64,000 nucleotides of DNA from NCBI GenBank assembly GCA_933207985.1, contig OW240917.1:124170573-124234572 (forward strand), read 5' to 3'. A model generated the notes under the pieces. That model was not told where the DNA came from. It did no database searches and saw only the letters and a program-made list of their open reading frames with translations. How positions within the stretch are numbered: position 1 is the first letter of the stretch; the number at the start of each line of letters is the position of its first letter. The stretch is from Pelobates cultripes (Eukaryota; Chordata; Amphibia; Anura; Pelobatidae). Shown here in pieces: positions 23,964 through 36,100 of the stretch. The position numbers and the translations under genes are program-made.

Positions 23964-26900
23964 TATTATTTTTTTTACAGTTAGCTTGAATTTTATTTGA
24001 ATTCAGCCAGCAGGGGGACTGTCATAACAGGCAGTCCCCCTGCTGGAAATGCAGCAGGCAGCTAACCCGGCCACCGGGTAAGTAAAAAAAAAACAAAAAA
24101 CGGAGGGCGTACTATTACGTCCGGCGGCGTTTAGAGCCGCCTAAAATAGGGCGTAATAGTACGCCCTCCGGTCTGAAGGGGTTAATTACAATTTTGCGAG
24201 ACCTGCCTGACAACCTAGGCCAAAAGTCCAGGGAATTTAATTTGCTAGCACTATATTTAACCCTGTAACTTTTCAAGACACCATAAAACCTGTACATTGG
24301 GGGTACTGTTTTACTCTGAAGACTTCTCTGAACACAAATATTACTGTTTCAAAACCGTAAACTGTATTACAACGATGATATTATAAGTGAAAGTGACATT
24401 TTTGCATTTTTCATGCACAAATGGCACTTACACTGACAATATAATTGTTGTGATGCGTTTTCCTGTTTTGAAACACTAATATTTGTGTTCAGCGAAGTCT
24501 CCCGATTATAACAGTACCCCACATGCACAGGTTTTATGGTTTTTTCAAAAGTTAGAGAGTCAAATATAAGGTTTGCATTTCAGTTTTTTCACATTGAAAT
24601 TCGCCAGATTGGTTATTTTGCCTTTGAGACTGTATGGTAGCCCGGGAATGAAAATTACCCCTATGATGGCATACCATTTGCACTGTGATTAGGGTTAACG
24701 TGTAATATAACTAGGTTCTAAGAGCTATTTCACTTCCTTTTGGATTGTTACTCTTATGTCTACACCTATGCATTGATAAGTTTTCCTGCAGGTCCAGTGT
24801 GCATCTTACTACATGACATTTTAGTGAAACGCTTACTACAAGATATCACTAACCGTCTCACTTGCTTCTTGTATAATTATATTTTTCAGAGGAATGTGTA
24901 TGTTGCTGACTTGACAGAAGAAATTGTGATGATTCCTGATCATGTAATTAAATGGATAAAAAAGGGTGAAAGTAAGAAGAAAATATTTTTACATCCTGTC
25001 TGTCCATCCCTCTAAGCCAAGTGGTTTCTTTTTTGTTTAGTTTTTTTCTCATTGTCATGTGACTTGCACATGCCCATTATGGACATAATGGAGGTGCTTT
25101 AGAGGTGACACCTATTATTAACTAAACAAAAATGTTTTATGTGGAATTTTCCCATCATATATAAAACTACTGGCACAGCCTAGCATCACAAATAAATGCA
25201 AAATTTTAATGACTCCTTTGTGCTTGTGTGTATGGCGTGTTATGAAGATGACAGTCACATGCATTAATGAAGTGCAGCACTTTATTGCTATTTGTTTTTA
25301 TTACTCAACTGAATTTCTCTACAAAGTTTACATCTTAGAAAATCTGTGCAACTATATTATTTTGTTATCCTGCAGAAAATAGACGTTATGGTGAGACTAA
25401 AATGAATGAACACAGCAGTCGCTCGCATACCATTTTTAGAATGGTAAGTTTCTATGCTCATCTTTATATATGAATATCTGAAAGTCCTATATTAATGTTT
25501 ATGCTATATATCTGACTTCCCCCCAAACCCCTTAGATTCTTGAAAGCCGTGAAAGAAGTGATCCTGGAAATCCAGAGACTTGTGATGGAGCTGTCATGGT
25601 GTCTCATTTGGTGAGAAATGTGCAACTCCTTTTTTTATTTTTATTTTTTATTATTTTTTTTTAAACCATATTTCCTTTTGTGTTCTCGTATTGGCTTGTT
25701 TGGGCAGCTTTTTGTATATAGGCATTGCTGTCAAGTGACAATCTTGGAGGGGTGGTTAACTTTCAGTTCTCACGGTCAACAAATACAACTTGTGCACTCA
25801 AAATTACCCACATTTAAGCTCTGAACATCAAGGGTGCACAATATTTGCTCTAATTCTTCAAAAGCAATAAAGCAATTGTGTTTTTTTTGCTAAGCCTTTT
25901 GTTTAAGCAGTAAGTGTGTGATTGTGTTGATATTAAATGTTTCTGTTCAGGTCAGTGGAAGCTGCATGTACATACTCATTAACAATTGGTTGCATAAACA
26001 TATGTCTCATTGTTTGTTTTTGTTTTTCTGAAGTAGTAATCTGTACAATAATTTAATTGTCTTGTTCACTAAATAATGGTTTACCTTGGTAATAAAGTTT
26101 TTGATTCAGAGGCTATATACAACCTGTAAAGAGAATTTCCTTTTTGTTATGTTTGTAAAGGGACACTATAGTCATCAAAACAACGTTCACTTAATGAAGC
26201 AGTTTGTGTATAGATCATGCTCAATTCACTGCCGTTTAGGAGTTAAATCACTTGTCATTTAAGAAATTATAAATTAAACATAATTTGCAATAAAAAAGGA
26301 TAAACATTAGATGACTCTTTACAGGAAGTGTTGGAAGGCTGTGAAGTGATTTAACTCCTAAATGGTAAATAAATTAGCATATAAGACTGCAGGGGCATGA
26401 TCTATACATCAAAACTACTTGATTAAGCTAAAGATGTTTTGGTGACTAATGTCCCTTTAAAAATAAAAAATTTGCCTGAATAAAACATTACCCCTTAAAT
26501 TTACAATGTGTATTCTTGTTCATTTGTTTTCCAAATGGTCTTTAAATGTATCTTATATTTATTTCAGAATCTTGTAGACTTGGCAGGCAGTGAAAGAGCA
26601 AGCCAAACTGGAGCCGAAGGTAAGTAGAATCAGTGATTTTAATGGCAACCTCTGATATGTATGTTTTCAGATACATAAAAAAAGAATATTTAAGCAGATG
26701 GTTTAGCCCCTTAAGGACCAAACTTCTGGAATAAAAGGGAATCATGACATGTCACACATGTCATGTGTCCTTAAGGGGTTAAAGTAGCTCTGTAACCAGG
26801 CTGCACATATTGAGTAATGGTAAAGAGAGAATTTTTTTCTGAAATATATTTATTACTTTGTTGGAACTGAAATTCCAATGCAGTCAAGATATAAGAAAGC

Positions 26901-29900
26901 TAAAATATAAATTATGGAAAAAAACAATGAACGCACTGTTCGGTGTCTCTGTGTATACACCTGTACAAACCACCTCCCGGGAAAAGACACAGGGTGTGGT
27001 GACAGGGGACACACAGAAAACAGTGTACCAGTATGGGACTCCAGAAATCCCAAACGGGGCTTAACCCCAAGTAAACAAGAAACAAAAAATATATTACGCA
27101 ATGCAGTCAGTCTCCCTATATCCTAGGGACTAACCACATATCTGGAAATATCTATAGCGATCGAGTGTACACTCGATCGCTATAGATATTTCCAGATATG
27201 TGGTTAGTCCCTAGGATATAGGGAGACTGACTGCATTGCGTAATATATTTTTTGTTTCTTAAAATATAAATTACTTTGTTTTATGGTGAAGCCTGAAGCT
27301 TACAAAAAATGGAACTTCAGCTGTCAAGTTTTGTCATTTTCCACAGGCGTTGCTTGTGATGGCAGTTGGATTTGTGCTTCTCCTTGCGAATTGCAAGACT
27401 TGGTCTGCAGGGGGGTAGTTTCAGTCTATATTTACTGATCACTGAACTGTTGCACCCCCCCTCCCGAGCGGGGCTGTTCAGGGGCTGTCACCTCAAAGGT
27501 GACAGATACCTTAAATGCTTTAATACTTTTTTTTGTCTTTGTTTAAACACAAAAAAGAGATTTCATTGTCTGTTTAAGTAAATTAAAATTTCAACTAATC
27601 AATTTTATGTTCTCTGTTGTAATTGGCTTTCAGGAGTGAGATTAAAAGAGGGGTGTAACATCAACAGAAGTTTATTTATTCTTGGGCAGGTCATAAAGAA
27701 ACTCAGTGATGGTCAAGCTGGGTGAGTCTTCTGTGTTTCATGAGAGGTTATTGCATATTAGAAAAGGTATCCTGTTTTGTATAACATAGAATGTTAACTT
27801 ATCATTCAAGCACTGTGACAAGGCTGGCTGTTTGATTTCTCTTAACATAAATTTTAATAGTAAAAAGACTTTATCGTTTAACATTGATAACTGCAAAAGT
27901 AGTTAATTATTGTAGCCTTGCTGTATATAGGTATTACATTGAAGCGTTTTAAAAATAATTTATTCCAATTGAAAAAAAAAAATCAGATATTTAACTCTGG
28001 ACTTTTAGTTGTTGTCAACTCTCCTTAGTTGTGTAGATTTTTTTTTCTGTTTTAAGTGAACTTGCTATCTGTTATCACACCACTAATTTTTTTTTTAGTT
28101 TGTGTGCAGGTATTATAAATGTATTTATTTTCATATGTTTCATGTGTGCAGTGGATTCATAAACTACAGAGACAGCAAACTGACTCGGATTCTTCAAAAT
28201 TCATTGGGTGGAAATACAAAGACGTTAATCATTTGTACAGTTACACCGGTGTCTTTTGATGAAACGTTAAGCACCCTCCAGGTAAAGAATATTGTTTTTT
28301 TCTGAATAATAATAATAATTTTTTATTTGCAGTTAGATGCAATTATACTGAGAATTTTAAGAAAACTATGTTGTTTTTTTTTTTCCCATCTTTTATTTAA
28401 AGGAACACTATTGTGTTAGGTATACAAAGCTGTATTCCTAACATCGTAATGTCCCCCTCCCCAGCAGCAATTAAAGGTTTTTGGTTTTTTTAAGGTATTT
28501 TAAAGATGTTGCACATCCTCATACAAAGTGTGAGAGCGTCCAGTGTTGTTTCACAGAGCTAAACTCTGAAGCAGCAGGAAGCATATCTAGTGGCTGCTTT
28601 TTGAAGTGGTTATGGATTAAGCATCCTATATGTGCAGCATTTTAATTTGTGCCTGGTTCTAGGTACAGCATGTAAAACAGCCAATACATGCAAGAAAAAG
28701 TATGTGAACCCTTTGGAATGATATGGATTTCTGCACAAATTGGTCATAAAATGCAATCTGATCATCATCTAAGTCACAACAATAGACAATCACAGTCTGC
28801 TTAAACTAATAACACACAAAGAATGAAATGTTGCCATGTTTTTATTGAACACACCATGTAAACATTCACAGAGCAGGTGGAAAAAGTATGTGAACCCTTG
28901 GATTTAATAACTGGTTGAACTTCCTTTGGCAGCAATAACTTCAACCAAACGTTTCCTGTAGTTGCAGATCAGACGTGCACAACGGTCAGGCGTAATTCTT
29001 GACCATTCCTTTTTACAGAACAGTTTAAGTTCAGCAATATTCTTGGGATGTCTGGTGTGAATTGCTTTCTTGAGGTCATGTCACAGCATCTCAATTGGGT
29101 TGAGGTCAGGACTCTGACTGGGCCACTTCAGAAGGCGTATTTTCTTCTGTTTAAGCCATTCTGTTGTTGACTTACTTCTATGCTTTGGGTCATTGTCCTG
29201 TTGCAACACCCATCTTCTGTTGAGCTTCAGCTGGTAGACAGATGGCCTTAAGTTCTCCTGCAAAATGTCTTAATAAACTTGGGAATTAATTTTTCCTTCA
29301 ATGATAGCAATCCGTCCAGACCCTGACGCAGCAAAGCAGCCCCAAACCATAATGCCCACACCACCATACTTCACAGTTGGGATGAGGTTTTGTTGTTGGT
29401 GTGCTGTGCCTTTTTTTTTCGCCACACATAGTGTTGTGTGTTTCTTCCAAACAACTCAACTTTGGTTTCATCTGTCCACAGAATATTTTGCCAGTACTGC
29501 TGTGGAACATACAGGTGCCCTTGTGCAAACTGTAAACGTGCAGCAATGTTTTGTTTGGACAGCAGTGGCTTCCTCTGTGGTATCCTCCCATGAAATCCAT
29601 TCTTGTTTAGTGTTTTACGTATTGTAGATTCGCTAACCGGGATCTTAGCATTTGCCAGCGACTTTTGTAAGTCTTTAGCTGACACTCTAGGATTCTTCTT
29701 CACCTCACTGAGCAGTCTGCGCTGTGCTCTTGCAGTCATCTTTACAGGACGGCCACTCCTAGGGAGAGTAGCAGCAGTGCTGAGCTTTCTCCATTTACAG
29801 ACAATTTGTCTTACCGTGGACTGATGAACAGCAAGGCTTTTGGAGATACTTTTCTAACCCTTTCCAGCTTTATGCAAATCAACAATTCTTAATTGTAGGT

Positions 29901-30819
29901 CTTCTGAGAGCTCTTTTGTGCGAGGCATCATTCACATCAGGCAATGCTTCTTGTGAAAAGCAAACCCAGAACTGGTGTGTGTTTTTTATAGGGCAGGGCA
30001 GCTGTAACCAACACCTCCAATCTCATCTCATTGATTGGACTCCAGTTGGCTGACATCTCACTCCAATTAGCTCTTGGAGATGTCATTAGTCTAGGGGTTC
30101 ACATACTTTCTCCACCTGCACTGTGAATGTTTACATGGTGTGTTCAATAAAAACATGGCAACATTTCATTCTTTGTGTGTTATTAGTTTAAGCAGACTGT
30201 GATTGTCTATTATTGTGACTTAGATGGTGATCAGATCACATTTCATGACCAATTTGTGCAGAAATCCATATCATTCCAAAGGGTTCACATACTTTTTCTT
30301 GCAACTGTAACTGTTTCAGACTGCCTAATGTAGGTCCTGTGCAAAAATGGCATCTCTAATTGTCCCTGCTTTAGTGGTAAGATGTCACTCTGCTTATTTT
30401 GCCGATCATGCACACTGCGCATGTTTTTTTTTTTTTATTTTTTTTTTTTATACCAGTGGGGCCTAGTAAGAACTACACAACAAAACAAATTAAGGCAAAA
30501 TATATAATAAGATTTGTGGTTTAAGTAACCCTTTAAATTATGTTGGAATCTGCATTCTCAAATTCTAATAGGTTCTCTTTGTTTTAAAATGTACATTTCA
30601 GTAAAGGTATACTGTACAATGTGTTCTATTTTCACTATTCAATATTTTAGGATAGGGTGAAACCATAACGGAAGCAAAAATTCCGGTTATATTTTTTTGA
30701 CATAATCCGTCAAAGTTTATGAACTGTGGAATCAGTATTTCATTAGGATCAGGATTTTTGATTGGTGCTAACTTAGACGCACAATAGCAAACGATATTGT
30801 ACAAAAATATGTGTATGTC

Positions 30820-30851
<32 letters not shown>

Positions 30852-30864
30852 CAATATATATGTG

Positions 30865-30920
<56 letters not shown>

Positions 30921-33073
30921 TTAAAATGAAATGAGGCAAAAATGTGATTCTTTGTTAAACTAATTTGCGTATGCCCACCCAGAATCCTTTGCGGTTGTAA
31001 CATAACTGCAGATTTGGGATTTCTGTGCGAAATGTGTGTGTGTGTATATATATATATTTTTTTTTTACTGTAAATTTCAGTGCAGAAATTAATATAAATA
31101 ATATTGATGATCAATAAGGCAACACATCTAAAACATGCAGTATAAAACCCAATAGGCAATCTTATTTTAGATAAAACAATTAAGTAAGCAAACCAAATAC
31201 TTCACACCACGCAGCTAAACAAGTGTACATTACACAAGTATTTCTTTAAAACCCGCAGACGTAAAGGTGCGCTATAGTCACCAGAACAAATACAGCTTAA
31301 TGTAGTTCTTGTGTCTAAAGCATGTCCCTGCAAGATTTTTAATGTCAATGTTGCCTTTTCACTCACATGGCCACTAAGAGGTGCTTCCTTTGTCTGTTCT
31401 GCACAGATGTTCAAACCAGTCTGCATAGGGATGTTAAACACTCCCCATTGAGATGCATTTATTCAATGCATCTCTATCAGGAAATGCTGATTGGCTCGGC
31501 TGGCTTATGGGAAAGTATTGGGATGGCTGAGATCGTCAGATTTGAGTCATGATAAAATGATACACTTTTACAGTAGGAGAAGCGAAATCACATTCTTAAA
31601 GGAACATTAATGTCAGCAATACACAAGTGTATTTCTGACACTATAGTTTTAAAAGCACAGTTCAGGTTTCCACCCTCACTTTTCTTTCTTTAAAAAAAAA
31701 AAAAAAAAAAAAAGTGAGGATGGGAGCCTGAATTCCTTTGTTAGAAATTGCTAATGGAAACATTCCTTTTTCTTGCTTTCCCTCATTAGGACAATGAAGA
31801 TAAGTCCTTTATTGGTGTTTAAAAATGTTATGCTGGGAACACATGCTCAAGATAATATAGATGCAATCAATTGATAGAATATTTGTGGTCAATTTAGGAC
31901 CGCAGTAGTAGTACAGAATATATAGCATGTTATGTTATCGATCATATTTCTGTTGTAGAGAATATATATGATATAAACAAAGCAATTTGACACACATTCT
32001 TCAATAATGAAATCCATGTTATTGCTATAAATACCTTTGCTTATTCCTTTAATGCTAGGTATTATGTTTTTATCACATCAATTTTAATATAGAGTTCACT
32101 GGTAAAAAAATGCTTCACCTCTTTAAAAAAAAAAAAAAAAAGGGGGGGGGGGGGATTTTTTAATTTAAAAAAAGAAAAAGAATATTCTGATAAGGCATGT
32201 GCCATATGTCTTAAATTCCGGCTCCACTGTCAATACACAGTTCTGAGACTGAGATGTCAGCCGGCGGGGGAGACCTATTGAGCATGCGTGGCCGCCACCG
32301 GCAAAGATCTAATGCGCATGTGCACCAATGCAGCGCACGCGCATTAGACCTCCCCATAGGAAAGCATTGAAAATGCTTTCCTATGAGGATTTCAGCGAAG
32401 CTGGAGGTCCTCACATAGCGTGAGGACATCCAGCGACGCTATAGCACAGAAAATCTGTGCTAGAAACAGAAGTGCCCTCTAGTGGCTGTCTAGTAGGAGT
32501 TAACCCTGCAAGGTAAATATTGCAGTTTATGAAAACTGCAATATTTACAGTTGCAGGGTTAAGGGTAGTGGGAGTTGGCACCCAGACCACTTCAATGGGC
32601 AGAAGTGGTCTGGGTGCCTGGAGTGTCCCTTTCACAATGAACTTTGTTTCACCTTACTATATAGTATGAGTGCACGACTACAGATAAGCTCGTGCTGTCA
32701 AATGCTACTGGTTTTAAGAGGTTTAAAACAAAAATGTGAATTCTATTGCTCCATTAAGCACAGCTCTTTGTCAAAAAATGTTAAAATTTAGTTTTCACAT
32801 TATCTCTACAAATCCATCCAACTTTACCAGCGATAACCTGTAATCACTGGTTGTGTTTTTTTTTTTTAAATTAACTTTTCAGTTTGCAAGTACTGCAAAG
32901 CATGTGAGGAATACACCCCATGTCAATGAGGTTGTGGATGACCAGGCATTATTGAAGAGGTACAGAAAGGAAATTATGGATTTAAAGAAACAACTAGAAC
33001 AGTTGGAGGTAAGAATGTTGATCAACGTCTGAATTTAGAACTGCTGCTTTTTTGTGTGTTTTAATTGGTGTGC

Positions 33074-33132
<59 letters not shown>

Positions 33133-36100
33133 ATATATATAATTATACACATACTCACTCTAAATTGTAGCAAATTCTGAACTGCATATTTTATTCAAAA
33201 ATAGTAGATTTGCAGAAATGATTCATCACTGTTATAATCTTAATATGCTTTCATTAGCCTAAATGGTACCATTTAGATTACATTTCAAAGTATAGTGGCA
33301 TGCCTTACATGTGCATGCCGTATCATAGTCGGTACCCTGGTACAATCATTATGGGAAAAAAAGTGATTGATTATATTACACAGTATTTACTTTTGCCTCA
33401 ATCACAAGAATATAATTAATTTTTAGTCCTCAGGGGGAGACTTTTCTCGTGAATGCACATCTGGACATGGATGCTTTAAAAGAAATAAACCACTTAGTAA
33501 TCAAAATAAAAACACATCCCTCACCCTTATTTACTGCTAATTTGCTCCCACTGTTGGGGACCATTAAAACTGACCTGCGCAAATTGGATAAACCCACTAT
33601 CTCTGGACTGGTCAAATCATTGTATTAAAAATAAATGTACTGCCCAGAATCCTTTATCTCTTGAAAGCTCTTATTATATACTTCTAAACTCATTCTTCAT
33701 GAACTTCCACTCATCCTGCAACAACTTTTTATGATTGGGCAGGCGAAGCCAGGCTTGAACACTCAGACCTGGCATGACCGTGAAATAGGGGGGAGGAGGA
33801 GTGGGGGTTATTCTTCTCACATGCACACCAGTACTATACTGCTAACTAGGTTGCGGGAGTGGACCATGTCAAACACCCTGAAACCATGAAAAACCCTAGA
33901 AGCCAGTAGCATGATGGCCCCTCTAGACACCCTGCCCTGGTTTGACTCAAAGCTGTCTGATTTCTGCCTACTGTGGCACCCAAGGATACCCCACGATGCA
34001 CATGTGGCATAAATGTAAAGGCCTTTTTTACGACCCTAAGAGAGAATACTCCTCCACATAGGCTGTCATTGCCTCATCAGGCCCAACTACAGACTTTGTT
34101 TTGGCACTACTTACACTTTGGACTTTGTTAATTTCAGCTGCACTTTAGCCAGCTTTGGCGCAACCTTCTTCTGTTTTGTCTTGTATGTTACCGATGTAGC
34201 TTAGAGCCTGGGTGGCGGATACAGCCGCAAAATCGGTCCTCTGTGAACTTCCATTGGAAATACAAAAGCTGTTCAGGTCTCCTTTAAAGGGGATCATTAA
34301 ACAGATGTCTGAGATGAAAAAAGCCCTTCCTCATGACAAGAAATTTTCTTGGAAGCTTGGTTATAAAAGTTTCCAGTATAGAAATAGAAGAACCTACCAG
34401 GATAGGCCTCGTTATTTTCAAAAAAAGAGGAAAAAATCTGAGGTTTGAGGAGAAAAAAAGGGGATCTATATAATCCAGCGTTTCTTCAAAAGATTGAAAG
34501 AAACTACAAGCAATCCAAGGATTCTAAATCTGGTAAAAAGTGGGTACCAAACCTGCCCAAACCAAAATTCCTAATTTCCCTTTATCCACCCTCCCGAAAA
34601 TCAGAAGCTCTGTTTGCAGAAACGGTTGTGCTATTAAAAAAAGCGGTCATAGTAAAGGTTCCTGTGGACCCAGGAATTCCAAGGGGTCTACTCAAGACTT
34701 TTCCTAATCTCAAAACCAGAAGAGTCCTTTGGCCAATCCTAGATTTAAAAAAAATGTGAGTTTCTTCCTTACCAATGGTACAGAATGGAAACGTTTACTT
34801 CCGTAACTCGGATTCTGCGCAAAGGGGGTTTTATGGTGTAGATGGATCTCAGGGATGCTTAACTTCATATCCCTATGGCAGTTACCTCAAGAAGATTCCT
34901 GAGATTTGCCATTAAAAGGGGAAAAGAGATTTTACATTTCCAGTTCAAAGCCCTCCCCTTCAGTTTGTCATCAGCCCCAAGAATATTTACAAAAGTTCTT
35001 ACGCCCATGAAAGCTTATCTAAGGGAGTGGGGTGTCAAGCTCATTCCCTACTTGGACGATTGGCTGCTTATAGCAAATTCCAGAAGTTTGCTGTTGGAAA
35101 AAGTTCTGTACACAATCCAAGTGCTTCAGGAACACTGTTGAATACTGAACTTAAAGAAGTCGATTCTACTTCCTTCAAGAAAAATAGAATTCCTGGGATT
35201 TGAGATGTTCAAGAATGTAATCTCTACATCTGACTATAGACAAAAGAAAGACAATCTGGAAAAAAGTGTCTGATTTACAGAAAAGAGACTACTCTATTAG
35301 ACAGACAGTGAGTGTTCTGGGATATCTAACATCATCAATTCCCACAGTCAAATGGACAAAATCAGAAATAAGGCCTCTTCAGTGGGAAATCCTCTCTTCT
35401 TGATCAAAAAGAGAGGAAGACTTAGATTTGTATCTCCAGATATCTCCTCAGGTGAAAGCTCGGTTAAACTGGTGGAAAACTTCGTTTCCTTTCGGCAGGT
35501 CTGACCTTCAGACCGAAAGAATGGGTGGTCGTCACCACAGATGCGTCAAACTCAGGCTGGGACGCTCATCTAAATTCTTTAATGTGCCAAGATAATTGTA
35601 ATTGGTCCACAGAAGGCAAAAACAGGTCAACAAATTACACAGAATTGAAGGCAGTTCTTCACGCCCTTCACATATTAAGATATTGGATTGAAAAGAGGCC
35701 CATAAGAATACAGTCAGACAACACGTTGTCTCTTACATTAACAGACCAGGTGGCACCAGAGTGGAAAGTCTGTTTCAGCTCTGCACCGACATTATGTGCT
35801 GAGCTCAGGTTCACTTAGAAAACATCTCTGTGGTCCACATAAAGGGCGTCGACAATGTCATTGCAGACGACCTCCGCAGAGGGAAATGGGATCAGGAAGA
35901 GTGGTCTCTAAAGCCAAGGATATTCGATGTTCTTATAGAGGGATTTGGAATGCCAGTCATAGACCTTATGGCAAGAAGAGAGAGCACCAAGGTTCCCAAA
36001 TTTGCCTCCATGTTCAGGACAGATCATCCTCAATGGATAGATGGTCTATAACTCCAATGGGATTTCTCCCTAGCGTATTTTTCTTCCAATAAAGCTGATC

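Larger units (their letters stand above)
22450..24889. other. Intron 5: MITEs, palindrome and simple repeats
   Basis: A MITE right end is at about 22,997 (acagtgtccctttaa). A dispersed GC-rich repeat starts cccttaaggacggcgggcg at 23,210 and ends near 24,182 with agtacgccctccgg...aaggggtta. Its left part is separated from its right part by the (GT)n/(CA)n block, the 190-bp palindrome and (TA)n listed below. A related repeat covers about 24,190-24,690. Confidence 0.5.
28282..32882. other. Intron 11: Tc1 element, MITEs, simple repeats
   Basis: Besides the Tc1-like element, it contains MITE fragments near 28,399 (ttaaaggaacactattgtg), 31,260-31,560, 31,598 (ttaaaggaacattaatg) and about 32,180-32,633 (right end ctggagtgtccctttc). 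It also contains a (TG)n/(TA)n block at 30,820-30,914 and poly(A)/poly(G) tracts near 32,124-32,153. No coding exon. Confidence 0.6.

Noticed and set aside
30598..31159. ORFs rich in Ile-Tyr and Thr-His
   Set aside because: They translate (TA)n and (TG)n microsatellites.
33445..33630. Short plus-strand frame with [15 protein letters not shown]
   Set aside because: It has a retroelement flavour but is too short and unaligned to assign to a family, so it is not listed as a gene.
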